Assembly: GCA_023238725.1 (NCBI GenBank)
Contig: CM041534.1
Coordinates: 2,990,449 to 3,054,448, forward strand
Source: Scortum barcoo
Taxonomy: Eukaryota; Chordata; Actinopteri; Centrarchiformes; Terapontidae
Direction: 5' to 3'
Length of the DNA stretch: 64,000 bases
Positions 39,293-51,049 of the stretch are shown here, piece after piece; the first letter of the stretch is position 1; every line of letters starts with the position of its first letter. The notes below the pieces were generated by a model. The model searched no databases and was not told where the DNA came from. It was given only the letters and a program-made list of their open reading frames with translations. The position numbers and the translations under genes are program-made.

Positions 39293-40209
39293 GCGTAAGT
39301 GCATTTGCACAAATGAAATTTGCAGAGAGTGTGAGGTGGCTAAACACAGGGCTTGCCTTATCTGTCCTTTTCACTTCCATGTGGCTCCCAGAGGCTTCCA
39401 GGTTTGAATGAACGCAGCGTGAACGTCTGTGCATGTGCAAAGATGAAAAGGTTAGAGAAGACACAGTAGCTGAAGTGATACAGACGGCAGAAAGCTGCGC
39501 TCACGCAGTGGGAGTCCCAAAGATGAATAAAGAGCAGACTCTTCATGTATAAGTCATGGAGTATGACGAGTAAACACTGGAGGCTATCGCTGCAGCTCGG
39601 GAGAGCATGAGAGACGGGCTGAGGAGGATAGTGAGGCAAGGATGAAAGAGCAAAGGCCTTACAGAGAGAGATGTAACCTCATGCTTCAAAACATGTCCTT
39701 CAGCATTCATCCCAAGAGGTCAAGACGTGACTCTGAAAGCCAAACAGGTCCCCCTGTCATCACTCCAAAAAGAAGAATCTTCCCTGCAGAATAAATTGTG
39801 CCACACAAAACTTTTACTTTATAAAGTAAATATAAAGTTATTCCAATTTGACTTTAAATCCTGTATGCTGGTAAAATTATGTGAAGCAAAATGGGTTTGA
39901 GTGCTACTGTTCTATGCCGTGGTATCATAATCTGTAGGCATAATGAAGTTAATCAAATTCAAAATCAAAATGCTCTCTTTACAGTGAGATTACAAACTTT
40001 GTTTTGGTGTCTATGAAGACTGGCATCGATGATCCTATACTGAAATGACTAATGATCAAACCTGTGAAGCTCTAGAGACCATTATGAAAAACTCTCCCCT
40101 GAAACCTGACTGATTGCGTTTCTTATTTCAGGTTTGTTAATAGTCACAAAGGTTAGACAGATTTTGTCATTGGTGAGTGCAATTCAACAAGACAAAATGT
40201 TTACTTTTC
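39291..40209. other. Non-coding stretch
   Basis: No exon or recognised repeat. The minus-strand frame at 39358-39639 has no domain features. Confidence 0.45.
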
Positions 40210-40640
40210 TGTGAGGCTGTACACAGCAGTGCATGTCCATCCCCTTAGTTTAATATGTTTAACATGGCATTTGAGAATTAGCACTGGACACAAAGTACTG
40301 TGCAGGATGCTGGGAATGTTGGTTTTGCAGGTATCTGGTCATAAACCAAAGTATTAGATATAATGAAACTGTGACCTGATAATGGATGACTAAGGATTTG
40401 GCACAGTGGTACTATCATCAACATTAAAACATGCTTACAGTAGAAATATTTACCATATTTGCTATATGCATGCTAACATATGCAAATTTTCACACAAGAT
40501 ACAGCCAAGACACACAGCTGTGTTTTCCTTTTGCCAATATTTGGCGAAAAACCAAACTACTGGACAAATTAAAATTCTGATCTGATGATGGTGCTAGACA
40601 AAAAGTCAGAAGAAAGTTATTTAATAACGAACAATGGCCG
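40210..40640 (+). repeat. Diverged teleost interspersed repeat, copy B
   Basis: Contains ACACAAAGTACTGTGCAGG, GGTCATAAACCAAAGTATTA, then a second set of the same words (AAAACCAAACTACTGGACAA, TGATGATGGTGCTAGACAA). The duplicated word order suggests either an internal tandem structure or two nested copies. Non-coding. Confidence 0.65.
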
Positions 40641-41839
40641 TCTATCATTTGTGAGCAACAGAGAATAGAACAGGTCACTGCTGGGGAAAAAAAAAAAAGG
40701 TTTTTCTAGCATACACACAAGGACAGATGAATGAGCCACAAGGGCATCCTGAGGTCTGCACTTTTAATGACTGGTTTACACTTGGTGGCCGGCTGGATTT
40801 CCCCTTGCGAAGTTAGTAATTACATTTAGACAACAGTTTATACATTAAGGAAAATGAATTTTGCATAGGCTTAATGTGCTGAGACATATTTTCAGAAATG
40901 CTGAGCAATAGTCACTACTCCTCTTTGGCTAGAAAATAAAGCTAATAAGAATCTCCTCAGATAGACATTTTAAAAGAGTCAGAAGATTAGATGGTGCAGT
41001 ACAAATTAATCTCACACTCACCATTTGAAATACTGTAGTGGCACAAAATATGATGATGATGAAAAGCCACACTTAAAGACCCCCAGAAGAGTCCGATGTG
41101 CTTTATCATTCATGCAACTACTATTTATACCAACTGAGTATTTCATTTTGCATGTGTCTCCTTTTATGTTCGAGATTTAATGTACACATCTACTGAGTAT
41201 CATTATGCAAAGTGAGCAGAACAGATGTGATTCCTCACACAGATGCATGTGAAACCAATAAGAGACATTACAAGGATCATATCTTTTGCTGTCGTCTCTC
41301 TGTCTGATTTGCAAAGAGGATGGGGGTTTCCATTCGTGGCATGATTGCTTGTGGGTGATTGAAAGAGGCATGGCATGTAGAGACATGCTGATTGTGTTTG
41401 CCATCTCTAAAGCTTTAACTGTGTGGCCCTCCCACTACCTTAATCCAGTTTATCCCTCTGAGGCAGAAACAGCGAGCTTGCTCATAGTCAATCTCTTGAT
41501 TGTTCAGTGACCTTGAGCAAGCAAATAATAAGAGTGCTCAGTTAGCATAGGCCATCGTTTGGCAGAGTCATGTCAAAGAGATGGACACCTGAGGAAAAAA
41601 ATGACTCTCTCATTAAATCTAAAACCTGCAGATTAAATCAGAGAAGAGGCAGACCGTAGCAGGAGCCTGAGTCGCTGTCACCCGAAGGCAAGATTGATGC
41701 AGAAAGATGAGAAGAACAAAACAGCAGCAAATTAGTATTGTAACATATCAACATTTTAGCTTGTTGATTTGGGTGGAGCCTTGTAAGTGGCATCCTTTGT
41801 GAGGGAGGATAATTTTAGCCATGCTAACAGCACTGACTC

Positions 41840-42160
41840 TAGGGATGCTAGTGTCTGTCAGTCAGTCCACCATTGCATCCAGACTCCAAGTTCTCAACAG
41901 CTATTGGATGGATTACCATAAAATTTGGTTCACAAATTCACACCCCCCTAAGGATAAATTGTAATTACATGGATGATCCGTTTACTTTTCATCTTTCAGC
42001 ACGTCAGTTTTACAACACTTTGGCTTATGGTTAAATATTTGCAAAACTTAGCCTTAGCTGTATTTTGTGTTTAGTGCAAATTAATTTGCAAATGTCAGAA
42101 CGCTGACAGGTTAAACTAAAATTATTATCCAACTTAGTCAACATGTTAGCATTACCATTG
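41840..42160 (-). repeat. Diverged teleost interspersed repeat, copy C (inverted)
   Basis: On the minus strand this reads AATGCTAACATGTTGAC, TAGTGC-type CACTAAACACAAAATACAGC, TTGCAAATATTTAACCATAA, and further on ATCCATCCAATAGCTG, the same order as copies A and B in the opposite orientation. Non-coding. Confidence 0.65.
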
Positions 42161-42166
42161 ATAATG

Positions 42167-42182
42167 TTAGGGTTAGGGTTAG
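42167..42182 (+). repeat. Interstitial telomere-like repeat (TTAGGG)2-3
   Basis: TTAGGGTTAGGGTTAG, two full units and a partial third of the vertebrate telomere hexamer, lying directly after the inverted interspersed repeat. Confidence 0.8.
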
Positions 42183-42573
42183 ATGAGGTGAGCATTTATG
42201 TAAAAAAGCACTGCTGTGCCTTAACACTCTCATGCCAGTCTTGTAGTCATTCAGTCTCATAGCATACATTTGCATACTTTGCACCAAATAAAATAATTAT
42301 GATAAAAGTTTGGTTTTTTTTGGCACCCATTTTTTTGGCACTTTTAATCTGAACCTAAATAAACCTGTTTGCTGTGCTGTGCTCAATAAAACAGTTCAAG
42401 TTGTCCTAGGTAACCTATATAAAAAAACAAGTGTCTGTTTTTACCCAGATACAAATGGCTGCTTGTCTATTTGTACCTAGCCCCCCTCATCCAACACACC
42501 CTCACAAAAACAACTAAGTTAATCAGGGATGGAAGTCATGGTGATTGAATAGATCTAACACAGGACTTCAACA

Positions 42574-42654
42574 TGTAGCCTGCATCCTGAGGGGAGCTGT
42601 GACTGCATTAAAAAAAAATTTATGCAGTCACAGTTTGGTCAGGTTCAGGCTACA
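42574..42654. repeat. Fold-back inverted repeat
   Basis: Inner arms TGTGACTGCAT (42598-42608) and ATGCAGTCACA (42622-42632) are perfect complements around an A-rich loop. Outer arms TGTAGCCTG (42574-42582) and CAGGCTACA (42646-42654) are also perfect complements, with CCTGA/TCAGG between them. The whole could fold into an interrupted hairpin. It is probably part of an old fold-back repeat. Confidence 0.75.
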
Positions 42655-42705
42655 AACCTACTTGGTTAGGTTTAAAAAGAGATCATACTTTGGGTAAAAA
42701 ATGTT
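42655..42705 (+). repeat. GGTTAGGTTTA-type repeat fragment
   Basis: ACTTGGTTAGGTTTAAAAAG followed by GATCAT and TTGGGTAAAA. The same sequence order occurs at 50155-50300. It is a common short-period teleost repeat motif, recognised from memory. Confidence 0.5.
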
Positions 42706-44096
42706 GGAAAGCCTTAAGTATCTAATGTTAGTTAAGGACACCGGGTTATAGCCACGTTGGCTATTCCACCCTGGATGCAAATAGCATTGCTTGCTATGTA
42801 CACCTGGTGCTTTAATATATTATTCATTATAGGTGCTATTTTCATTTTCCACAACAGGGTCAGGGAGTGGTGACGTGTGACAAGAAGCTGGTATGTGTCC
42901 TATAAGGGAGGAATTCTTGTTCAGTGGTCAAACAAAATAATAAGAAAATCAAAATGCATTCCTTCTTTTGTGACTCATTCTCAGTGAAAGAAAAGGAGAG
43001 CTCTTTGCAGAATTAATAACACAGTGAACAGTGGAAAGGAAAGATGAGAGAACCATCTGCATGAAGAACTTGCCAATGCTGGTTTAGCTCTACAGAGGCA
43101 CATTCTGCCCACAAACAAAAATGCCAAAGCAAGTTGTAGCAGAGAGGCTCAAATTAGCTGCTGGCATGGCAAAAAGGTGGGAGCATAAATGCAGTGTTAC
43201 TGCAAAGTGTTTCATCTCTTCAGTTTATTGCTCTGCATTCTAATGTGGGCTTGTCTATTCTGGTTAACAAATACAGTATATTGTAAGAGTATTGATGCAT
43301 GAGTTTAAAATTATAGCATAAAAAAATGAAATGTGTTCTTTGTTGTGCATTTTGCCTGTCATTTCATTTATTGATTTTATGCTTGAAATTTGTTCACAGA
43401 TACATGTGACTTTAACTCACAGCTTATTTGCTAGCTGAAGTACTGCTGGGGGATAATTATTCTTCAATTAGTCTGAGCTTTAAAAGCATGCTGCTCCACT
43501 ATTCATTCTCTCTTGTCGTTTCAAGCCTCACCGCCCCTCCATCTCCCTGCTGCGACCAGTTTAAGGCCCCTGACAAGGACAAGGGGTGGGATCTGGTGGG
43601 GGGCTGCTGTCCAGCCACAACATCGAGGAGACCAGGTCTCACCAATCAGTAAACAGGCTTCTGCATAGTGTGAAAGTGTGTGTGCCACTGCTGCGATGGT
43701 ATTGAAGCCATGACAGACATGTACATGCACTGACAGAGAAAATGTCTTGTGCCTACATGAGCAAATTGGAAAAATCCTGACTGGAAATGCAGAAAATGTG
43801 TGTCCAAATATCACAAGAAAGTATGTACACTTGGCCGACATGAAAAAGTGGGTGTATTAATAACTAAATGCAACAAAGTGCAATGGAAACAGATTTAATA
43901 ATATAGAATATAGAATAGTGAAAGATGAAAACATGAACTCTGTGTGGAGCAATGAGGAGACTGTAACTTCACTCACATTAATACATGAAACAAAGGAAAA
44001 TATATTATATATATTTCAATTGTATTGGTTGTATTGGCTACATTTAGATGAAAACCTGGCGAGTGTTGGAACAGCACCAAACAGAAATGACCACCG
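42706..44096. other. Non-coding stretch
   Basis: No exon recognised. The 74- and 106-codon frames between 43428 and 43841 overlap on opposite strands and have no domain signature. Confidence 0.45.
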
Positions 44097-44515
44097 CCTT
44101 AAAGGAAAGTTCAAGATTTAGGGAAATATACTCAGAAGATTAATAGAACTATTATGTCTCTGTGGTCAATATGAAGCTTGAGCCAGCAGCTAGTTAGCTT
44201 GGCATGAAGACAGATAACGATAGGAGAAAACAGTCTGCCTACCAGTTCTTTGAAAGCTTAATAATAAACACTTTTGTCATTTGTCTAATCCATACAAAAA
44301 TGCAACTGTAAAAACAAATAGTGGTTTCCAGGTCATGTACCCCAGCGTTTCTTGGCTGGCTGCAGTGACTTTCTGGAGACTCCACTGACAACCTGGCAAC
44401 TTCACAGTGACCGCTACTGTAGGATGCAAGCTGTTTCTCAATTTCCCCAGTCTTTGTGCTAAGCTAAGCTAAGCTAATCATCCCCACACTGTAGCTTCAC
44501 ATTTGAAATGGATCT
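44097..44515 (+). repeat. Teleost interspersed repeat, family with GCTAAGCTAA end, copy 1
   Basis: Ordered words shared with the second copy at 56985-57400: CAGCTAGTTAGCTTGGCATGA, AGACAGATAACG, a central CTGGCTGCAGTGACTTTCTG with CAACCTGGCAACTTC, then four GCTAA-type pentamers (GCTAAGCTAAGCTAAGCTAA) and TGTAGCTTCACATTTGAA. It is non-coding. Family identity is recognised from memory as a frequent teleost element; no name is assigned. Confidence 0.65.
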
Positions 44516-45879
44516 TCTCATGTGACTCTCTGCAAGAAAGCAAACAAGCATTTTTACCAAAATGTCACACTATTCACCAAAATCATGAGCAGAGGGATTG
44601 ACATTGAATGCCTGGACTAATTAAGAATGAATGAATTAATTGACATGAGAGTCTCTGTTTAAACATGGGAATAAATAATTGTTTAGAAATAATTTTTCAA
44701 TAAATTAAAAATGAATCAAACTATCAGTGGTAGTGATCTGAAATACAGCGTACTGTGCCTGTGCTGTACGAGTGCTGATGAGCTGATGGAGCATGACTGG
44801 GTGCAGCACCATCCAGTCACTAGATACATACCCATGTGCACACCAACTTCTTGACTATTTGTGAAAAAATACCTTTCTAGTTTCACAAGCATAAGTCAGG
44901 CATTTAACAATCATTCATCTGAGACACATTCATAAACCTGTGAGCCACCCTCAAATGAAAATGCTCATCACATAAATTATTTGGCAAAGAGTTTTATTTA
45001 TGGCAAAAAAAAAAAAAAAGTATTTACAGCCTTTGACTCTGGCAATGGTCCTTTATGTAGCAATTATTCTTTACACATACCTCATCTCGCTTTTGGCTAT
45101 GGTCTGATTCAGCATAACTGTTCTCTTGTAGTGTGTGCTGAATATATTGGCAGGTCAATAATTGATTCAACATCCAGCAGGAAGCCAGGAAGCTAAAACT
45201 GTAACCACTACTGTGTCACAGGTTCTTCCAGCTGAGCTAATTCTGCTTTCGGGATTACCTTGAAAAGCTAAAATGGCAAATTGGGATCAGCAGAATTAGA
45301 CGTGAAGAATATTTGGTGTGTTCATTTTGATTAAGAAGTGAAACAACATGCGATTAAAAAGGCCCTGGTTTTAAATATGCCCTGGGTTTCAATTAGCATG
45401 CCTCAAGGTAATTACTGCAACGCGCTCAGACCTCTCCCACAGTGGAAATGGCCTTAATGGTGTCCACAAGAAACAATAAAGCAGTATGATTTGCATTAGC
45501 TTATGGTGAGGGAACAATTACATTCTCATGTTTTTCTTAATGTTTGCAGTGGCAGTCTTCTTATGCTTGTTTACGAGATGTGTTTAAAGTCCCTTATTAA
45601 TCAGCTGTGGAAACACATCTACATGCTACAGTTTATCAACGTGCTGTTTCTGGCCACTGTGGAAACGAGATATATTATGTTTAAAGCTGGAGCTCAACCC
45701 ACACATTGATATTCATGCACACTGACCATTGGTGTATAGAGACTTGTGAGAATTGCAAAAAAGATGTAAGGGAAAAAGAAAAAAAAGAAGCCACGCATGA
45801 ATAGTTTTTAATGCAAAAGGAGAGAGATCAGATGAAAGCACACAAGGAAGACGAAGAAAGGTGGACATGAAGTGTTTCG
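44516..45879. other. Non-coding stretch
   Basis: Nothing recognised apart from a poly(A) run near 45004-45019. Confidence 0.45.
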
Positions 45880-46029
45880 GCTGGATGGAATTTTTAGTTC
45901 AGATTTTAAGATAGTCCTGTCAGGGGTGGGGAGGTCATTGCACCACTGGGAACACAGGTAGAAGAGAGCTGAGGTGTTGAATTCAATATGAGAACCGGAG
46001 AGCCAGTAAGAAGGGGATGAAATGGAAGA

Positions 46030-46480
46030 ATTCAGTGTGGATGAAAATAAGACAGGCTGTAGCCTTCTGTATGAATTGCAGAGGCTGGAAAAAGGTCTGT
46101 TGGGAGCTCAGCCAGGAGGGAGTTGTAGTAGTACAGACAAGCGATGATAGAATTTGGAGAACAAGAAAAGAAGAGATGTAGGAGGCGGTTGTGGTTGAAT
46201 TGTGTGTGACTTAACACCAAGATTCTTGGTAGTCTGGGCAGAAGACAGACAAAAGGTAGGATTTGCTGAAGAAGAAAAAAAGCTGTTGAGATTGATGTGG
46301 CTGGCGAGCATCCAGTCGCAGATGTCAGCTCGGCGAGCAGCGGTGCAAGCCTCAATACGTGCGTCGATGGGAGAAAAGAAGAGTTTAGTGTTGTCAGCAT
46401 TAACAATGTAGAGGAAACTTGTGGGTTGTGATAGCAGAGTCGAGGAGAAGAGGGGCAGCAGTGGCACTACAGCCCTGAGG
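46030..46480 (-). pseudogene. Decayed LINE (L2-clade-like) reverse transcriptase fragment
   Basis: Minus-strand translation in two overlapping frames gives pieces matching the order of a non-LTR reverse transcriptase: NADNTKLFFS (the YADDT catalytic box, with Y replaced by N and the second D by N), then ARRADICDWMLASHINLN, then in another frame LPRILVLS and YYNSLLAELP (equivalent to DYCNSLLAGLP). Frame changes and the damaged catalytic box show it is dead. No 5' endonuclease part was seen. Repeat-like sequence around it (about 45880-46740) may belong to the same element. Retrotransposition relic, not a host gene. Confidence 0.72.
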
Positions 46481-46740
46481 ATGTTAGCGACAGCAGAGAC
46501 CCCGGTGAGGGCAGAAATGTGAGTCTGTTAGGAGATGAATCACAAGAATATCTTTGGTGAGCAAACATGGTGAGGAGCATTTGAGGTTCATAGGGTTCAA
46601 AGCAAAAAAAAAAGCCTCTGTAGAGGTTATCTCTGCAAGACAGACCTCTCACACAATGGACAGGCATCTATTGATTATTTTTTCAGATGACATTCTCCTC
46701 AGACCTCCATCAGGCTGGCCAGGTGGAGGTCTGGCTATGA

Positions 46741-49519
46741 GCTAAGAAGCGTGATGATATCTGTTGCCTGTGTAGCAACAGCAGCTGTTGGTGTTGTGCC
46801 CCAACATCTTAAGTCAATCATGTATGTATCCTTATCGGATCCTTGGCCCCCCTCTGACAGAACAAGTGAATTTCTGCTTAGATCCCACCATGTCCACTAG
46901 CTGGATAATGAAGGTGTAACTGCTACACAGAAGTCTGTCACCTAGAATAGAAATCATATAACAAACTAATTTTGTTGTCCTCACACACAGATTTTGCACC
47001 AATCAAAGCAGCAATTGAGAAGCAATTTAGTTTTTACATGAAATTTGTTAAGGGATCATCCCCAAAGAACAGGAGAAGAAGGAGCTCCAGGTAACCTTTA
47101 TTTTATGGTTATGATTTTATGGCGCCTCATTCTGAGAGGAGTTGACAGTGAAAGCTGATGGAAAGGAAGCAGGTGAGCAGGGATAGTCTGGAGGGCTGGA
47201 TAAGGTCAAGACAAGAGGTGCCGCCCCTGGTGGTGGAAGATTTCTGGGACTTGGATTCTAAGAAAAAAGACAAAGAATGTCACTTATAATTTTGATTCAG
47301 TGGGGTCAGGGGATATAAGGAAGGAGCGACTGGGAGGAAGAACCTTAGATGTACGTGACATTTTGATAAGAGCAGGGCAGAGTATATGGGTGGAGAGGCT
47401 ATGAAAAAGATGGAGACTTGTTTCTATAGAAGAGAATTTTCAGCTGAGACAGATGGAAAAAATGAAGAGGAGAAATTAAAACTGCAAGACAAGTTCAAAC
47501 AAGGCAGATTTTTGCCACTTTCTGTCAGCAGCGGGGAGGCTTTTTCAATTAATTTTGCAAGGTTTTCAGACAGCCAAGCTGTAGGAGGAAATCATGACAG
47601 TGAAGGTCAAAGAAGAACAGAGGACAGCTGCTGAAGGAGAAGTGCAGTCTAGAGTTAGAGAGGAATACTGCTGACTGCAGATTCTGCTAAGAAGTGACAG
47701 TGTGAAGTGACACCAGATTAAAGTGGTTAGTCAGGAAGACAGGAATGCAGAGAAAAAATAGAGATGAAAAATGAAATAATATAACTTCTTTGTATGCTGG
47801 GGCTGGTGAAGGCGTGCCATTTTTGTGATACAGGACAACACTGTTAGGAGAAGCAGGGTATGTTAGTTACTTTGTTGTATTATTTATTGTGTCATGCATA
47901 TACAAGTGCAGAGCCCACATGGACTTCTAAGACACCAGAAAGTGGGGAAACGTCTGTCAGACCGTTTTTATATGCAAACAAAGAGGTTTGTCTGCCCCAG
48001 GCAGTGCAAATAAAACCTACCACAGAGAAGGTTTGATTCTTTTAACACAAGTTTTTTAATATGTATAAAAAGTTATCCATCCAGAAGAATTAATCAGAAA
48101 TGGAGACATTTTACTGAAAAGTGAAGCGACTAAATAACCATATAATGTGATATTAACACTAAAATGTGGTATAGATTTCATCTTCAATCTCACCTAAATT
48201 ACATAAACGATGTATTTTTACCTCAAGGAGACCGTAAACCTGCTTCTACTGCTAATGGTAAAGTATGAGATGTAGATCTTTTTAGTTAACTTCTCCATCC
48301 CATCTACATTGTAGCTGTAGTTGTCTTTCATTGTTTGTACAGTTTATGACAATAAAGTTTCACCTCCTGACCAACACAGGTCCATGTCCTGCAAGAAAAA
48401 GTCCCAGTAAAATGTCACTCTAGTGAGCCATTGTTAAGAAATATTCGCATGTCTGTTCCAAGTCAAATTATATCGCATTTATGTTCTCATATCACCACTA
48501 ATGACCTAAACTAGTATTCCCAGAAACTTCCAGGAATGATCGAACAGCTCATTTACATTTTCATGGAACTACCAAATGCCAGAAGCATAATCTGAAACAG
48601 GTCACACACAAGACAGTTCCCAGACTTTGCTCAGCACTGATCTCAGTGCTCTGCCTGCTGAATTAGATAAGACATAACTATTTACTATATGGCAAGTATG
48701 TAATTCAGATGACACTGTTTATACTGTATAAAATATGTCTGAAGTGTAGGGAATTGAACCAGGTACTTCCATGATCATAAACCTGCCTCTTTAAAATCTG
48801 CCTTCTCACTGCTGTCTAATTAAGAATGAGGAGGCGAGAAAATACAGTAGGAGAGAGGAGCAGAAATATAGGATGGAGGAGAGACTGAGGCATTGTGCTG
48901 CATAAAGACAGCAGCAAGTGTTTCTGTCTTGTCTGAGGTGATCAATGTCTGTGAGGCAGCACAGAAAGGCAGAGACGAGTGAGATGAGCTCTGGTGTCTG
49001 GACCGCTGACTGACAGCTCCGGCATCCTGTCTCTACAATGGTCTGAGCGCGAGCTGACCTACAGGGTTGAATAAGGTTAAATTGACTGCATTGTTGGGGA
49101 CAGATGGCCCCGTTCTCCGACAAAACAAGTGGGGAATGAGAGAGATAGATGAGGATACGGTGAAGGGAAAAGTAATAAAAACAAATAGGCAGACTGGTGT
49201 GGATTTACTTTGTCCTTCCCCAGCAGACTCCCATGGATAAGCTTCCTTGTTTTTGTGCAGCTGTCCATGCAAAGGTAAGTTACGCAAGGCTGCAGAACTC
49301 TGGCGTAACCACATGAGGAAAGGCTGAGGCCAGGCAATATTAATGCTGATTGGAATAATAACAGCAGAGTTAAGCTCAGTGGGGGAGGCAGTGTCACTCT
49401 TTATAAATGGGATGTGAAACAAGCCCACAGCAAAACACCTGTCAACTGAGGGTAATAGCAAGGTAACAGCTTACTACAGCTTACTCCCACCAGACAACAT
49501 ACCAAGCTCAGACAGCACA
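46741..49519. other. Non-coding stretch
   Basis: No exon recognised. Overlapping minus-strand frames of 105-142 codons at 48806-49461 have no domain signature. They overlap in different frames, as expected for chance in a stop-poor segment. Confidence 0.45.
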
Positions 49520-49530
49520 CATTTTAAGGC

Positions 49531-49600
49531 TGTTGTATTTATATAGCACATTTAATTACAGGTACACTTAGTGCGCTTTACATTCAAATGCATACAGCAA
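49531..49600 (-). repeat. LINE/SINE-tail-like fragment
   Basis: On the minus strand this reads GTAAAGCGCACTAAGTG then ATGTGCTATATAAATACAAC, resembling the 3' tails of L2/Rex-type elements (GCGCTATATAAATAAA-like). It could be the 3' end of the LINE remnant at 50380-50930, separated by decayed sequence, or an independent insertion. Confidence 0.4.
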
Positions 49601-49691
49601 TAAATGACATGAGGATATATTAGATAAAATACAAGAACAAACAACACTGACAACCACCGGGGCCCCAAAAGACAAAACTATAAAACCATCC

Positions 49692-49709
49692 CACACACAC
49701 ACACACACA
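49692..49709 (+). repeat. Short (CA)n run
   Basis: About nine CA units, followed 70 bp later by a poly(A) run of about 18 nt (near 49780-49797). Confidence 0.9.
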
Positions 49710-50154
49710 ATGGGTTAGATCCACAGTCAGACTTCAGATAAACACATAAAATAATCCATTAAGTAGGACAAAGCGTACAAAAAAAAAAAAAAAAAAACAC
49801 TGGTAACATAACATCTCAGCACACTGCAGACCTGTAGCAGAGCTGAGCTGCTGTGGCTTCTTAATGTGCACGGGTGAAACACTCATCAGTCAGGCAGACA
49901 AAAGAGAACGGCTTATGATGTGCTCACTGCTGAATGGAAACCTGGCACTTAGTTCTGAGTTAGGCAACAACTCCTCCAGATTAAATGATAAATTAGGTTG
50001 TTTGTCCGTCCCCTCTAGAACGACAGAGGATTATTTTCTGATCTGACGCGTCCGTCAGCAGGAGGGCATGATTTATCTGTTCCTTCCAAAACAGTTACAA
50101 ATCACTGTAAAAAAAATCTATTCGTTTGACGATATAACAACACTGTGGTTAATG

Positions 50155-50300
50155 ACTGGTTAGGTTTAGGCAGAGAGGGGACTAGGTTTAGGGAAAGATC
50201 ATGGTTTAGGTAAAAATGGCTTCTTCATTAAGCTTAGGCAACCATTATCGTCATGGTTACAATAATACCATGTGGTTAAGCTTAATAAGTCAGTCTTAAT
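50155..50300 (+). repeat. GGTTAGGTTTAGG-type repeat block
   Basis: Recurring TAGGTTTAGG units (GGTTAGGTTTAGGCAGAG, ACTAGGTTTAGGGAAAGATC, ATGGTTTAGGTAAAAATG). It shares unit and order with 42655-42705. Non-coding. Confidence 0.6.
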
Positions 50301-50379
50301 TTTTCTTAAACTGTCTAATGTTCTTGTGTCCACATACCTTATTCTAGGTACCAACAGGTGAATTACCTCAGTCAACAGG

Positions 50380-50930
50380 TCAGAAATGTACTGGAAAGCC
50401 AAACGAGTTATTTCCTCAAAGCCTATTAGCAGAATTTTTTAGATCCTGTATTACACTGGGAGCCAATGGAGTGCTTTAAATACTAGTAATAAGTTCATTT
50501 TTGGTGATTGTGTGAGGCTGCTCTGTTCTGAATGATCTGTAATCTGTGTTTTGTTTGGGTAATTTGAACTTGGTTGAGAAGAAAATATAAACCAGCTGCT
50601 CAAAGTCAGCTTGAGACTGACTTTTGTTTTTTAAAGTGATAAATTTGTCCTGGTTATCATCAGTACAGTTTACTGGAAAACACAGCGATAGAATATGCTA
50701 TGTTTCTTTTAAATGTTGCCAAGTAGGATTATGTACAAATGAAAAAAAAACAAAGGTCCAAGAATTCATCCCTGTGGAACCCCTGAGAAACCACTGAGGG
50801 AAACACAGAATATCCCATCAAGGATGAAAACCAGTAAAGAATAAAACCTGCGAGACAAACTCAGTGTTTAAGTCTCTTAATTAAAATATCATGACTAACA
50901 GTATGAGAGGCAGCAGTGACATCAAGCAAA
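50380..50930 (-). pseudogene. Decayed LINE reverse transcriptase fragment (L2/Rex-like)
   Basis: On the minus strand from about 50930 downward the translation reads DVTAASHTVSHDILIKRLKH, a stop, then VCLAGFILYWFSS, which follows the AFDTVDHDILL...WFSSYL block of non-LTR reverse transcriptases. After a frame change the sequence gives GVPQG-stop-ILGPL, the family's GVPQGSILGPL motif interrupted by TGA. Further on, a remnant of the catalytic box (CTDDN) and then, near 50510, LQIIQNRAA (equivalent to LQxIQNRAAR) are visible. Multiple stops and frameshifts make it inactive. It is in the same orientation as the fragment at 46030-46480 but too different in preserved region to join to it. Confidence 0.8.
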
Positions 50931-51026
50931 CACTCACATCATGAACACGGTGGTAGTGTTGCACCCTTAAAAAAAAACACAAGCATGGATCTTAGGTTGG
51001 GCAACTTTATTCTCCCGGTGCTTGAT

Positions 51027-51049
51027 GGGTTAGGGTTAGGGTTAGGGTT
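51027..51049 (+). repeat. Interstitial telomere-like repeat (GGGTTA)3
   Basis: Three full GGGTTA units and a partial fourth, ending in a T-rich run. It lies just beyond the LINE remnant. Confidence 0.85.
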
